From Microbacterium sp. Marseille-Q6965 (GTDB lineage Bacteria > Actinomycetota > Actinomycetes > Actinomycetales > Microbacteriaceae): DNA of 64,000 nt. Every line of letters begins with the position of its first letter. The first letter of the stretch is position 1. Of this stretch, positions 37,261 to 46,552 are shown one piece after another. Location of the stretch: contig NZ_CAMGZA010000001.1 of NCBI RefSeq assembly GCF_946151065.1, forward strand, positions 310,001 through 374,000. Reading direction: 5' to 3'. Under the pieces are notes generated by a model, which was not told the DNA's origin, did not search any database, and saw only the letters and a list, made by a program, of their open reading frames with translations. A program made the translations under genes and the position numbers.

Positions 37261-39072
37261 TCACTCCACGGTGCCCGCGGTCACGCTGGACGACCAGCCC
37301 AGCAGGCGGATCTTCTCGTCGGTGCCCTGAGCGGGCACGTAGAAGAACAGGGGGCTGCTGTCGGTGCGCTCGAAGCTGCCGGCCGTCTCCGTCTCGCCGG
37401 TCAGCGCCTCCAGCGCCCGATCGCCGTGGCGCACCACACCCAGGTCGTCGGTGGCGGTGACGCGCTCGGTGCGGTTCACGGCGACGGCGACGATGGCGCC
37501 GTTGTGCACCGTGGCCAGCGCGACGGGCTCAGTGTCGGCGGCGGACTGTCCGAACGCGATCTCGCCGGCCACGTCCTCCTGGGTGAACTCGGCGGCCGTC
37601 TCGTCGCGCACGCGCGCGACCTCGGTGCGGAACGTGTCGCCTTCCGCCTCGAAGAGCGCGGCGAACTCGCTGTCCTCCCCGTTGCCGAGCACGTCGGCGT
37701 ACGCCGCGGCGAGGTTCTCCGGAGCGATCGCGAGGAACGACGACGCGGGCGGCACCAGCGCGGCGCCCTGGTAGGACGGCGCGAGATCGGGGATCTGCGC
37801 GCTGGGCTCGAGGCTCGCGGCATACGACACCCGGTAACGCGACCACGGGTCGTCCTGCGTCATGGTGAGGATCGTCGGCGCGGCCGAGGCGTCCGCCTCG
37901 TCGGAGACGACGACCAGCGCGGTCCTGGGCCACTCGTCGAACGCCTGGGGCAGCAGGATCTGGATCGGGGAGGCCGGGATCGTGGGCAGCGCGGCGTAGT
38001 CGCCGAACTGGGACCGGATGTCGTAGTTGACCTGGCGCATGGTCAGCGCCATGCCCGTCAGCCGCCGCTCCGCGATCGACGCGTCGTTGGCCTGATCCGC
38101 CTCCGCCACCGTCGCGGAGATGTCCGCCACGATCCGTTCCGCCTGCGGGTCGGTGATCGCCGGCGCCTGCTGGTTCTCCGGCGCGAGGACCGTCTCGGTA
38201 GGCGTCGGGGTCGGTTCGGGCAGCGCGTCGGCCGTGCAACCGGTCATCAGCGCGAGCGACAGCCCGACGGCAGGGACCGCGATGAGGCTGCGGCGCTTCC
38301 GGCCGATGGCGCGACGCGGGGGCGTCCCCGAGATCACGCCCTTGTCGTGGGCGCCCTCGATCTGATCGGACACCTTGATCGGCTCCGTCTTCGGCACCGG
38401 CAGCCCCTTGCGGCGGGGACCGCGGGAGCGACGGGAGTGCACGATGCCCGAGATGTAGAGGATGAGGCCCAGCAGCAGCAGCGCCGCGCCGCCCCCGATG
38501 AGCCACGGCGCCATCGGGGTGCTGTTGTCGATCGGCCAGGTCAGCGAGATCTCGCTCGGCGCGGGCTCGCTGCCGTCCGAGGCGATGAGGACGCTCATCT
38601 GGCCGCCTTCGGGGAACGTGAAGCTCTGCGAGAGTGCGCCGTCGCCCGCGAACTCCTCGAACCACAGGTCGGAGCCGGCAGGGTCGCGCGTGGGCGGCTC
38701 CTGTCCGTCCTCGGGCGTGATCTCGGGTGCAACGGTGTCGGTGGCGACGATGTCCGCGGCCTGCTCGCCGTCCGCGACCGACACGCGCACGTACGCCTGG
38801 TCGGCGAGCCAAGCGGTCATGTCGTGTTCGCGGCCGTACGCGGCGAAGACCGCGCCGTCGCCCGAGATGTCGAGCGTGCCCGCCCGGCCCTCCAACGACT
38901 CGGGAAGCGCCGTGAAGACGTCGTCATCGAGGAGCACGTAACGCGCGCCGTCCTCCACATCCACCGCAACGGTTCGTTCGGACGGCCCCAGCCAGACCGT
39001 GCGCTGGGCGATGCCCGCGCCGATCAGCCCCGCGGCGAGCACGAACGACACCACAGCCCACACGAAACGCAC
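37261..39072 (-). CDS. multi-segment membrane protein with internal lipobox
   Basis: A 603-residue protein not recognised as a known family. Membrane segments are predicted at about 3-22, 190-212 and 263-277. Residues 25-189 form an acidic outer domain, 213-262 a basic cytoplasmic linker (RRKGLPVPKTEP), and 279-603 a second outer domain. The third segment ends in LMTGC (C279) and a TPTPTPTE linker, exactly like a lipoprotein signal. GTG 39072 is chosen because GAGGGAG lies 7 nt before it. ATG 39108 is possible. It reads as an outer domain and a lipoprotein fused in one chain. Confidence 0.7.
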   Translation of the reverse strand: MRFVWAVVSFVLAAGLIGAGIAQRTVWLGPSERTVAVDVEDGARYVLLDDDVFTALPESLEGRAGTLDISGDGAVFAAYGREHDMTAWLADQAYVRVSVADGEQAADIVATDTVAPEITPEDGQEPPTRDPAGSDLWFEEFAGDGALSQSFTFPEGGQMSVLIASDGSEPAPSEISLTWPIDNSTPMAPWLIGGGAALLLLGLILYISGIVHSRRSRGPRRKGLPVPKTEPIKVSDQIEGAHDKGVISGTPPRRAIGRKRRSLIAVPAVGLSLALMTGCTADALPEPTPTPTETVLAPENQQAPAITDPQAERIVADISATVAEADQANDASIAERRLTGMALTMRQVNYDIRSQFGDYAALPTIPASPIQILLPQAFDEWPRTALVVVSDEADASAAPTILTMTQDDPWSRYRVSYAASLEPSAQIPDLAPSYQGAALVPPASSFLAIAPENLAAAYADVLGNGEDSEFAALFEAEGDTFRTEVARVRDETAAEFTQEDVAGEIAFGQSAADTEPVALATVHNGAIVAVAVNRTERVTATDDLGVVRHGDRALEALTGETETAGSFERTDSSPLFFYVPAQGTDEKIRLLGWSSSVTAGTVE

Positions 39073-39263
39073 GGCATCACTCCCTCGGCGATCCGCCCGG
39101 TCGACCATCCGGCCGTGCCGGCAGACCGCGGATCGCACAGAACTCGACATCCCAGACTAGCGAACCGACCGCTGGATATCCCCAGGGAGTGCTCCCGGCC
39201 CGTCCTCCCGGCCCGCGCACCCGCGTGACCCTATCCTGTGTCGAGGACACCAAAAGGAGACAC

Positions 39264-40313
39264 ATGAAGATCCACAACCCGTTCCGCGTGGCCCTCGTGG
39301 CGACCCTCGGGGTGGGGCTCGGCATCCTCCTGATCCAGAGCGTGCAGTCGCTGTCGACGATCCTGCTGTACGTCGGCACCGCGCTGTTCATCTCCCTCGG
39401 TCTCGATCCACTGGTGTCGTGGCTGGAGCGGCGGCGTCTGCCGCGATGGGCCGCCGTGCTCATCACGCTCATCCTCGTGCTCGGCCTGTTCGCCGGCATC
39501 GTGTGGATCATCCTGCCGACGCTCATCCAGCAGATCTCGCAGCTCGTCACGCAGATCACGCAGCTGATCGATCGCGGTACCTGGCAGACGGATCTGGGCG
39601 ATTGGCTCGACCAGATGTTCCCCGGCCTGGCCATCGACGACATCTTCGAGAACGTCAATCAGTGGCTGATCGACAACATCACCACCATCAGCGAGGGCGT
39701 CCTCGGCGCGACGTTCGGCGTGGTGAGCGGCCTGTTCGGCGCCTTCATCGTCATCATCCTCACGATCTACCTCACGGCCTCGACGCCGTCGCTCAAGCGC
39801 GCCGTGTACCAGCTCGTGCCCGCCTCGAAGCGCGACACGTTCATCGGTCTCGCCGACCAGATCACCGACTCGGTCGGCTACTACGTCATGGGACAGGTGA
39901 CGCTCGGCATCATCAACGGAGTGCTCAGCGCGGTCTTCCTGTCGATCATCGACGCGCCGTTCCCGGCGGTGCTCGCGGTGGTCGCTTTCCTCGGGTCGCT
40001 CATCCCGCTCGTCGGCACGCTGTCCGCGTCCACGATCATCGTGCTCACGTGCCTGGTGCCCGGCCTCGGCTCACCCGCGACGGCGCTCATCGCGGCGATC
40101 TACTACCTCATCTACATGCAGATCGAGGCGTACGTCGTCTCGCCACGCGTCATGAGCCGCGCGGTGTCCGTGCCCGGCGGCGTGGTCGTCGTCGCGGCGC
40201 TCGCGGGCGGCGCACTGCTCGGGCTCCTCGGGGCGCTCATCGCGATCCCCGTGGCGGCGAGCGTGCTCATCATCTATCGCCAGGTGATCATTCCGCGCAT
40301 GAACGAGCGCTGA
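39264..40313 (+). CDS. AI-2E family transporter
   Basis: A 349-residue AI-2E/PerM-like membrane protein with about seven helices, clustered at the N-terminus (two pairs), a central hydrophilic segment (DIFENVNQWLIDN) and a C-terminal group. The conserved MQIEAYVVSPRVMSRAV is typical. AAAAGGAG lies just before the ATG. It converges on the hydrolase gene with a 10-nt gap. Family members export small molecules or ions. The substrate is unknown. Confidence 0.87.
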   Translation: MKIHNPFRVALVATLGVGLGILLIQSVQSLSTILLYVGTALFISLGLDPLVSWLERRRLPRWAAVLITLILVLGLFAGIVWIILPTLIQQISQLVTQITQLIDRGTWQTDLGDWLDQMFPGLAIDDIFENVNQWLIDNITTISEGVLGATFGVVSGLFGAFIVIILTIYLTASTPSLKRAVYQLVPASKRDTFIGLADQITDSVGYYVMGQVTLGIINGVLSAVFLSIIDAPFPAVLAVVAFLGSLIPLVGTLSASTIIVLTCLVPGLGSPATALIAAIYYLIYMQIEAYVVSPRVMSRAVSVPGGVVVVAALAGGALLGLLGALIAIPVAASVLIIYRQVIIPRMNER

Positions 40314-40323
40314 GCGGTCCATC

Positions 40324-41070
40324 TCAGGCGGGCGGCCACGTGGTCGGCAGGGGCAGCGCGCTCGGGTTGACCGCGTTCACGATCTCGGTGAGCACGCGGT
40401 AGGTCTGCTTCTCCCCCACCCACAGGTGCTTGCCGTCCGGCACGTCGATGAGCCGGATGCCGGGCGCCACGGCGAAGCGCTCGGCCGCCTCGGCCGGCCG
40501 CAGGAAGTCGTCGAACTCGGGGATGAGCGCGATGACCGGGCGAGGGTCGCCGTTCCAGGCGCGCAGGTCGTCGTCCGTCGCGCGGTGCAGCGGCGGCGAG
40601 AGCAGCACCATGCCGCGGATGTCGTGGTCGCGGCCGTACTTGAGCGCGAGCTCCGTGCCGAAGGACCATCCGACGATCCAGGGGTCGGGCAGTTCACGCG
40701 CGGCGACGAAGGCCATGGCGGCGGCGACGTCGTGGCGTTCGTCGATGCCCTCCGCGAACGCTCCCTCGCTCGTGCCGCGCGGCGAGGTGGTGCCGCGGGT
40801 GTTGAAGCGCAGCACGGCGAGGTCGGCGAGGGCCGGCAGGCGTGCGGCGGCCTTGCGGATGATGTGCGAGTCCATGAATCCGCCGGCGGTGGGCAGCGGG
40901 TGCAGCGTCACGAGCGTCGCGACGGGCTCGCGGTCGGCGGGCAGCGACAGCTCACCCACGAGCGTCAGTCCGTCGGCGGTGCGCAGCTCGATGTCCTCGC
41001 GTCGGGCGGGAAGGAGCGCGGCCCCACGGATCTCGATAGGCTCGGCGGCGTTCGCGGTCTCGTCGGTCAT
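40324..41070 (-). CDS. alpha/beta hydrolase
   Basis: A 248-residue alpha/beta hydrolase-like protein. The nucleophile elbow is GWSFGTE and the late catalytic histidine is probably in VPDGKHLWVGE. An early strand contains VTLHPLPTAGGFMDS, which matches the oxyanion region of the family. It starts at 41070 with a 4-nt overlap with the upstream 101-aa gene stop. The substrate is unknown. Confidence 0.88.
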   Translation of the reverse strand: MTDETANAAEPIEIRGAALLPARREDIELRTADGLTLVGELSLPADREPVATLVTLHPLPTAGGFMDSHIIRKAAARLPALADLAVLRFNTRGTTSPRGTSEGAFAEGIDERHDVAAAMAFVAARELPDPWIVGWSFGTELALKYGRDHDIRGMVLLSPPLHRATDDDLRAWNGDPRPVIALIPEFDDFLRPAEAAERFAVAPGIRLIDVPDGKHLWVGEKQTYRVLTEIVNAVNPSALPLPTTWPPA

Positions 41071-41372
41071 CCGTGGATCCTCCAGCAGTGGTTGTGCCAG
41101 TGCCGCCGCGCCGCGAGATCCGCCTGGGGGCCGAGGATGCCGTCCTCGCGCCACACCACGACGTGCGGCGTGCCGACCTCGATGGTCTGCCCGCACCCGG
41201 GGCAGGTGTACGTCTTCTCCGTGCGCGCGCCCGTCACGGGCTGCACCGTGTATGCGCGGCCACGGCGGGTCTCGGTCCGCTTCCAGCCCGCGAGCAGTCG
41301 CTGGAACGACGCGTCGCCGGACTCCTCACCGTCGCCGGATCGACGCCCTCGCGGGCGGTTCGACCGCGGCAC
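41067..41372 (-). CDS. small Cys/His-rich protein, putative zinc binder
   Basis: A 101-residue basic protein. CPGCGQ in the middle and HWHNHCW near the C-terminus give four to six possible metal ligands. The N-terminal 45 residues are Arg-rich and low complexity. It begins with GTG and lies 3 nt after the lytic transglycosylase stop. It overlaps the hydrolase ATG. I do not recognise a named family; related entries are often labelled ATP/GTP-binding protein without evidence. Confidence 0.72.
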   Translation of the reverse strand: MPRSNRPRGRRSGDGEESGDASFQRLLAGWKRTETRRGRAYTVQPVTGARTEKTYTCPGCGQTIEVGTPHVVVWREDGILGPQADLAARRHWHNHCWRIHG

Positions 41373-41375
41373 GGC

Positions 41376-42107
41376 TCAATACCAGCCGACCGACTGCGAG
41401 TGGCCCCACGCGCCGCACGGCGTGCCGTAGCGGCCGGCGATGTAGTCGAGCCCCCATGCGATCTGCGTGGCGGGGTTCGTCTGCCAGTCGGCGCCATGGC
41501 TAGCCATCTTGCTGCCGGGCAGCGACTGCGGGATGCCGTACGCGCCGCTGGAGGCGTTGTACGCGTTCACGCGCCAGCCGGATTCCTTGTTCCACAGCGC
41601 CACGAGGCAGGAGAACTGGTCCTCGCCCCAGCCGCGCGCGGCGACCATGCCGTACGCGACGGACTGCGCGCTGCCCGGGTCGGGCGCCACGAAGGCGGGG
41701 ATGACCGGTGTGGCGGGCGCGGCGTCCTGCGCGTCGACCTCGGCCGGCTCCGGCGTGGGGGTCGGCGTGGGCGTGGGCGTCACGTAGATCTCGTACGCAG
41801 TGCTCGACAGCGAGGTCGCCGCCGTGAGATCGGCGGGCGCCGTGTAGATCTGAGCGTCGGCCACCGCCTCGGCGTAGCTCGTCGTGACGTCCTCCTGCAC
41901 CGGCTCCGCCATGGCGGCGACCGTCGGAGCGAGGTAGGAGGCGAGGAATCCGACGGCGGCGGCGCCCGCGATGACGCTCGCGACCACGCGCTTGGCGGAC
42001 CAAGCCGTCGCGGGACGCGACGGGGCGACGCCGGCGCGGGCGACGAGGGCTCGGGTCTCGCGCCGCGACAACGTCTTTCGGGTGGGGTGTTCGGGTGCGG
42101 AAGTCAC
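41376..42107 (-). CDS. secreted or anchored lytic transglycosylase-like protein
   Basis: A 243-residue cell-wall protein. A basic N-terminus is followed by a hydrophobic segment (VASVIAGAAAVGFLASYLAP), a TPTPTPTPTPEP linker and a C-terminal lysozyme-like domain with catalytic Glu in WNKESGW and the segment GAYGIPQSLPGSKM. The C-terminus ends GHSQSVGWY. It probably cleaves peptidoglycan. GTG start has TACAGT 10 nt upstream. Confidence 0.85.
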   Translation of the reverse strand: MTSAPEHPTRKTLSRRETRALVARAGVAPSRPATAWSAKRVVASVIAGAAAVGFLASYLAPTVAAMAEPVQEDVTTSYAEAVADAQIYTAPADLTAATSLSSTAYEIYVTPTPTPTPTPEPAEVDAQDAAPATPVIPAFVAPDPGSAQSVAYGMVAARGWGEDQFSCLVALWNKESGWRVNAYNASSGAYGIPQSLPGSKMASHGADWQTNPATQIAWGLDYIAGRYGTPCGAWGHSQSVGWY

Positions 42108-42159
42108 AGTGGGGCCTACTGTAGCAGGGTCGTTACGGTTCCGTGATCTGATTCGCCGC

Positions 42160-43080
42160 TCAGCGGACCGCGAGGATCACGTCGACCACGGCGTCCAGGA
42201 CGGCATCGACCTGCTCCTCGCGATACCCGCCACGCGACATCCGGAAGGCGGCCGAGCGCACCTGCTCAGCAGTGAGGGGATCGCCGTCCTGCAGAAACGC
42301 GCTGATGCGGTCGGCCACGAGGTCGACCTCCTTGGGGGCGTAGCCGAACGACAGCGGGCCGACGCGGTCGAACCGTCGGCGCGGCGGGCGCGAGAGCCGG
42401 TCGAGGATCTCCTGTGCCTCGGCACGGGCCCGCTCGACCCACGCCTCGGCACCCTCGGCCGCGATCGCTGCCTGCCGCTCACGTGCCGCGAACGCGTCCT
42501 CGATGCGGCCCAGGGCCGCGTCCACGGCGGCGATCTGATAGCCCTCCCGCGCGAGCGGGAAGCCGACCTGCCGCACGACCCTCGCATCGAACTCGTCGTC
42601 GCCCCGCTCGAAGGCCGCGCGCGCCTTCGCCATGAAGGCCTCCACGGCGTCGCGCCGGTAGCCCCGATCGCGACCGTGCATGACAGGGAAGGGCAACGGC
42701 TTCGCCCCCGCCCCGCCCTCCGCACCGTCGGCGGCGCTCTCGTGCGGGGAGGGAGCCCCGGGCAGCGGCTCGCCCGCGCCGGCGGGAGCCGCCGTCGCCC
42801 GCGCGACGGCCTCGGGGGTCTCCATCCGCACCGTCGGTGCCGGCTCGTCGGCACGACGCCGGTCCGCCTCGGGGCCCGCGGCTGCGGCGCCGTCCCCGAC
42901 CTCCTCGTCCGAAGGCGTGGAGGCAGCGTCGCCCCGGTCGTCGCGCATCGCGTCGAGCAGCGCCGTCACGCCGCCGATCGCCGGGTGCGCGCCGGTCGCG
43001 TCCGCGCGCTCCGTCTCGTGCGTCACATCCGCCTCCCTGTCGTCCGACTCGGTGTCGTTCGGTCCGTCGCTCCTGCGCAT
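42160..43080 (-). CDS. DivIVA-repeat (DivI1A-type) family protein
   Basis: About 306 residues. The N-terminal half is acidic and low complexity. The rest has four copies of a short DivI1A-like motif with GY and VD: near DRGYRRDAVEAF, REGYQIAAVDAA, SFGYAPKEVDLV and RGGYREEQVDAV. The first two are joined by helical spacers. Start ATG 43080 lies 7 nt after the cdsA stop. GTG 43026 has a stronger AGGGAGG Shine-Dalgarno site and is a real alternative. It is co-directional with cdsA and may link polar or membrane processes to lipid synthesis, which is inference. Confidence 0.85.
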   Translation of the reverse strand: MRRSDGPNDTESDDREADVTHETERADATGAHPAIGGVTALLDAMRDDRGDAASTPSDEEVGDGAAAAGPEADRRRADEPAPTVRMETPEAVARATAAPAGAGEPLPGAPSPHESAADGAEGGAGAKPLPFPVMHGRDRGYRRDAVEAFMAKARAAFERGDDEFDARVVRQVGFPLAREGYQIAAVDAALGRIEDAFAARERQAAIAAEGAEAWVERARAEAQEILDRLSRPPRRRFDRVGPLSFGYAPKEVDLVADRISAFLQDGDPLTAEQVRSAAFRMSRGGYREEQVDAVLDAVVDVILAVR

Positions 43081-43087
43081 GCCCGCC

Positions 43088-44146
43088 TCACAGCCCGCCC
43101 AGCGGCGCGAGCACGCCGTGCAGCGCGTACGCCGCCGCCGCCGAGAGCAGGATGCTGTCGAGCCGGTCGAGCACGCCGCCATGGCCGGGCAGCCACGAAC
43201 TCATGTCCTTGATGCCGAGATCGCGCTTGAGCATCGACTCGCCCAGGTCGCCCACCGTCGCCGTGGCGAGGATCACCGCGCCGAAGACGAGGCCGGACCA
43301 CCACGGCAGCCCGAGCAGGAACTCGGCGAGCAGGGCACCCGCGGCGAGGGCCGCCAGCGCCGCGCCGGCGAAGCCCTCCCACGTCTTCTTCGGGCTGATC
43401 CGCGGCGCCATCGCGTGGCGGCCGAACGCGAGCCCTGCAGCGTAGGCGCCCGTGTCGGCCGCGATGGCCGTGATGAGGAACGCCAGCACCCACCACTCGC
43501 CCTCCGGCTGCCGCAGCAGCGCCAGCGCGAGGCTGGCCAGCAGCGACACGTACACGGGAACCAGTCCCGAGGCCAGCACATCGGCGAACACATCGCCGTA
43601 CGTGCGCCCGTCGCGCGCGGCCATCTGCACGAGCAGCCGCCACACGACGATGAGGAACACCGCGCCGAACAGCGCCGTCCAGTGCAGCCAGTGCGCGGAG
43701 GCAAAGGCCGGCAGCAGGATCAGCGGCACCGCCACCAGCTGGGGCACGACGTCGATCCGGCGCCCACCCGTCTGCAGCGCGCGCACCAGCTCGAAGGTGG
43801 CGAGGCCCGCGGCGGCGACGGCGAGGATGACGAACGTCCATTTGACGAACAGCAGGGACGCGAGCACGAGCGCCCCGAGCAGCAGGCCGGTCAGGATCGC
43901 CAGCAGCAGGTCGCGACCCGTCCGCTGCTTGATCCGCTCGTTGGTCGCCTCGAACTGCTCGCGCGCGTGCCCCAGGTGGTCGCGGGCATGCCCGCGCGCC
44001 AGCTCCAGGTGCTCACGGGCGTGCTCGAGCGGGTCGCGCCCGGCGGCGCGCCCGGTCGCCGCGCCCGGCGCCACCGTCCGATCGCGGCGAGCCGCCTCGC
44101 GGCGGGTTCGCGGCGAAACCGAGGCGTCGTCGGGAGAGTCGGTCAT
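43088..44146 (-). CDS. cdsA: phosphatidate cytidylyltransferase
   Basis: A 352-residue membrane enzyme that makes CDP-diacylglycerol from phosphatidate and CTP. The signature is in TVGDLGESMLKRDLGIKD and the C-terminal GHGGVLDRLDS. Eight or so helices begin at about residue 80. The first 79 residues form an extra soluble coil with repeated HARxHL units (EHAREHLELARGHARDHL). This extension is longer than in E. coli CdsA. It follows frr and precedes the DivIVA-repeat gene. Confidence 0.94.
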   Translation of the reverse strand: MTDSPDDASVSPRTRREAARRDRTVAPGAATGRAAGRDPLEHAREHLELARGHARDHLGHAREQFEATNERIKQRTGRDLLLAILTGLLLGALVLASLLFVKWTFVILAVAAAGLATFELVRALQTGGRRIDVVPQLVAVPLILLPAFASAHWLHWTALFGAVFLIVVWRLLVQMAARDGRTYGDVFADVLASGLVPVYVSLLASLALALLRQPEGEWWVLAFLITAIAADTGAYAAGLAFGRHAMAPRISPKKTWEGFAGAALAALAAGALLAEFLLGLPWWSGLVFGAVILATATVGDLGESMLKRDLGIKDMSSWLPGHGGVLDRLDSILLSAAAAYALHGVLAPLGGL

Positions 44147-44155
44147 CTGCCGGCC

Positions 44156-44710
44156 TCAGACCTCGAGGAGCTCGGCCTCTTTGTGCTTCAGCGCCTCGTC
44201 GACCTTGTCGACGTGGGCCTTGGTCAGCGCGTCGAGCTCCTTCTCGGCGCGCACGATGTCGTCCTCGCCGATCTCGTCCTTCAGCGCGTCGAGGTCGTCC
44301 TTGATCTGACGGCGGATACCACGGATGCGGACCTTCGCGTCCTCGGCCTTCGTCCTGACGAGCTTCACGTACTCCTTGCGGCGCTCGGCCGTCAGCTCCG
44401 GCATCGTGATGCGCACGATGTTGCCGTCGTTCGTGGGATTCGCGCCGAGGTTCGGCATGTCGCGGATCGCGTCCTCGATCGCCTTCAGCGCCGACTTGTC
44501 GTACGGCGTGACGATGAGGGTGCGCGCCTCCGGGTTCTGCAGCGACGCGAGCTGCTGCAGCGGCGTGGGAGTGCCGTAGTAGTCCACCATCAGGCGCTGG
44601 AACAGCTGGGGGTTGGCGCGTCCGGTGCGCACGGTGGCGAAGTCCTCCTTCGCCGCCTCGACGGCGCGGTCCATGCGCTCGGTCGCCTCGCTCATGACAT
44701 CCGCGATCAC
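44156..44710 (-). CDS. frr: ribosome recycling factor
   Basis: A 184-residue RRF that splits post-termination ribosomes with EF-G. The family signature is [19 protein letters not shown], and the C-terminal helix ends [13 protein letters not shown] start at 44710 (MIADVMSEA) has GGAG 6 nt upstream. A TAGACT -10 is at 44744-44749. Conserved order: pyrH upstream, cdsA downstream. Confidence 0.97.
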   Translation of the reverse strand: MIADVMSEATERMDRAVEAAKEDFATVRTGRANPQLFQRLMVDYYGTPTPLQQLASLQNPEARTLIVTPYDKSALKAIEDAIRDMPNLGANPTNDGNIVRITMPELTAERRKEYVKLVRTKAEDAKVRIRGIRRQIKDDLDALKDEIGEDDIVRAEKELDALTKAHVDKVDEALKHKEAELLEV

Positions 44711-44753
44711 GGGTCACTCCATTCGTCGTGGGGAACTGGGTCGAGTCTAGTCG

Positions 44754-44773
44754 CCGGGTGCGAGCGCACCCGG
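44754..44773 (-). terminator. hairpin between pyrH and frr
   Basis: Arms CCGGGTGC (44754-44761) and GCACCCGG (44766-44773) with a 4-nt loop. It lies 34 nt after the pyrH stop and just before the frr -10 element on the minus strand. It is a candidate terminator that separates the two genes. Confidence 0.6.
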
Positions 44774-44806
44774 GAATGCGCCGGTCGCGCGGGCTTCGCG
44801 GCCGGA

Positions 44807-45523
44807 TCAGGCGGTGACGATCGTGCCGATCGGCTCGCCGAGCAGGGCCTTCGTGACGTTGCCCGCAGGCTCCATCCCGAACACCCGCATGTCCATGCCG
44901 TTGTCCATGCACAGGCTGAACGCCGTCGAGTCGACCACCTTCAGTCCGCGCTGCAGGGCGTCGCCATACGTGACGCGGTCGAGGCGCGTCGCCGTCGGGT
45001 CGGTGCGCGGGTCGGCCGTGTAGACGCCGTCCACGCCGTTCTTGGCGACCAGCACCTCGGAGGCGCGGATCTCGAGCGCCCGCTGAGCGGCGACGGTGTC
45101 GGTCGAGAAGTAGGGCAGGCCTGCACCGGCACCGAAGATCACGACGCGGCCCTTCTCGAGGTGGCGCTCGGCGCGCCGCGGGATGTACGGCTCCGCCACC
45201 TGCGTCATCTCGATGGCGGACTGCACGCGCGTGGCGGCGCCGGCCTGCTCGAGGAAGTCCTGCAGGGCGAGAGAGTTCATGACGGTGCCGAGCATGCCCA
45301 TGTAGTCGGCACGGCCGCGATCCATGCCGCGCTGGCTCAGCTCCGCACCGCGGAAGAAGTTGCCTCCTCCCACGACGATCGCGATCTCGACCGATTCTGT
45401 GGCGGCCGCGATCTCGCGCGCGATCTGGCTGACGACATCCGGGTTCACGCCCAGCTGGCCACCGCCGAACGCCTCTCCCGACAGCTTCAGAAGGACGCGG
45501 CGGCGTCCGGTGCTCTCTCGCAT
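44807..45523 (-). CDS. pyrH: UMP kinase
   Basis: A 238-residue hexameric UMP kinase of the amino-acid-kinase fold, converting UMP to UDP. Motifs: [35 protein letters not shown] and the C-terminal [21 protein letters not shown] precedes the ATG. It follows tsf after a terminator-like hairpin (45614-45642). Confidence 0.97.
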   Translation of the reverse strand: MRESTGRRRVLLKLSGEAFGGGQLGVNPDVVSQIAREIAAATESVEIAIVVGGGNFFRGAELSQRGMDRGRADYMGMLGTVMNSLALQDFLEQAGAATRVQSAIEMTQVAEPYIPRRAERHLEKGRVVIFGAGAGLPYFSTDTVAAQRALEIRASEVLVAKNGVDGVYTADPRTDPTATRLDRVTYGDALQRGLKVVDSTAFSLCMDNGMDMRVFGMEPAGNVTKALLGEPIGTIVTA

Positions 45524-45613
45524 GTTGTCTCCCTCGTGCCGCCTCTCACCGTATCGCGACGGGGTCGGCAGACTCTGTGCTGAGCCCGTGAGCGATGGCC
45601 CCGGGCATGGGAA

Positions 45614-45642
45614 GGGGCCCGGATCCCGTGGATCCGAGCCCC
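45614..45642 (-). terminator. terminator hairpin after tsf
   Basis: Arms 45614-45626 and 45630-45642, 13 nt with one C-A mismatch and a 3-nt loop. It is 12 nt past the tsf stop on the minus strand. It ends in a short run TTCCC without a T-tract. Confidence 0.7.
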
Positions 45643-45654
45643 CTCCGGCGATAC

Positions 45655-46482
45655 TTACGCGCCGACCTTGAAGCGGGCGAAGCCGGTGATCGTGATCCCG
45701 GCGTCCTTCGCCACCTGCTCGATCGAGAGCTTGTTGTCCTTCGCGTACGGCTGGTCGAGCAGGACGACCTGCTTGAAGAACGCGTTGACGCGGCCCTCGA
45801 CGATCTTCGGCAGGGCGGCCTCGGGCTTGCCCTCGTTGCGCGAGATCTCGGTGACGATGTCGCGCTCCTTGTCGACGACCTCGGCGGGAACCTCGTCGCG
45901 CGTCAGGTACGACGGGTCGGCGAACGAGATGTGCTGCGCGATGCTGCGAGCGGTCTCGGCGTCGTCACCCGTGTAGGCGACGACCACGCCGACCTGCGGC
46001 GGCAGGTCCTTGCTCGTCTTGTGCAGGTACACCTGGAACGCGTCGCCGCTGAGCGTGGCCACGCGGCGCAGCTCCACCTTCTCGCCGATGATGGCGGCCT
46101 CGTCGGCGATCAGCTGCTCGACGGTCTGCTCGCCCGCCGGCGCGGCCAGGGCGGCCTCGACGCTCTCGGCGGCGACGGCGGCGACCGCGTCGGCCACCTT
46201 GTCGGCCAGCGCGATGAAGCGGTCGTTCTTCGCGACGAAGTCGGTCTCGCACGCGAGCTCGATGAGCGTCGCCTTGCCGGCCTGCTCGCGGGCGACGACG
46301 AGGCCCTCGCTCGTGGCGCGGTCCGCGCGCTTCGCGTTGCCCTTCGCACCCTTCAGGCGGAGGATCTCGATGGCCTTCTCGACGTTGCCGTCGGCCTCCT
46401 CGAGCGCCTTCTTGGTGTCGACCATGCCCGTGCCGAGCTGCTCGCGCAGGGCCTTGATGTCGGCGATGCTGAAGTTGGCCAT
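45655..46482 (-). CDS. tsf: elongation factor Ts
   Basis: A 275-residue EF-Ts that recharges EF-Tu with GTP. The EF-Tu contact motif is TDFVAKND near residue 80, and the N-terminus [20 protein letters not shown] is the UBA-like domain. The dimerisation repeats and the C-terminal GFARFKVGA are present. It starts at 46482 with AGGAGAGCC upstream. It follows rpsB. Confidence 0.97.
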   Translation of the reverse strand: MANFSIADIKALREQLGTGMVDTKKALEEADGNVEKAIEILRLKGAKGNAKRADRATSEGLVVAREQAGKATLIELACETDFVAKNDRFIALADKVADAVAAVAAESVEAALAAPAGEQTVEQLIADEAAIIGEKVELRRVATLSGDAFQVYLHKTSKDLPPQVGVVVAYTGDDAETARSIAQHISFADPSYLTRDEVPAEVVDKERDIVTEISRNEGKPEAALPKIVEGRVNAFFKQVVLLDQPYAKDNKLSIEQVAKDAGITITGFARFKVGA

Positions 46483-46513
46483 GTGTCCTGGCTCTCCTTG
46501 GTTCGTTTCGGGT

Positions 46514-46545
46514 GATCCGCCGGCCCCTGGCGGGACCGGCGGATC
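46514..46545 (-). terminator. intercistronic hairpin between rpsB and tsf
   Basis: Arms GATCCGCCGG (46514-46523) and CCGGCGGATC (46536-46545), 10 bp with a 12-nt loop, between the rpsB stop and the tsf start. It may be an attenuator that sets the rpsB:tsf ratio. Complete termination is not implied. Confidence 0.5.
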
Positions 46546-46552
46546 GGGAGAA

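Noticed and set aside
41730..41790. Tandem repeat in the lytic transglycosylase gene as a mobile or regulatory repeat
   Set aside because: It encodes a TP-rich linker between the membrane segment and the catalytic domain, a common cell-wall spacer.
42680..45583. Long plus-strand open frame opposite cdsA, frr and pyrH
   Set aside because: It spans three well-identified genes on the other strand and shows no protein motif.
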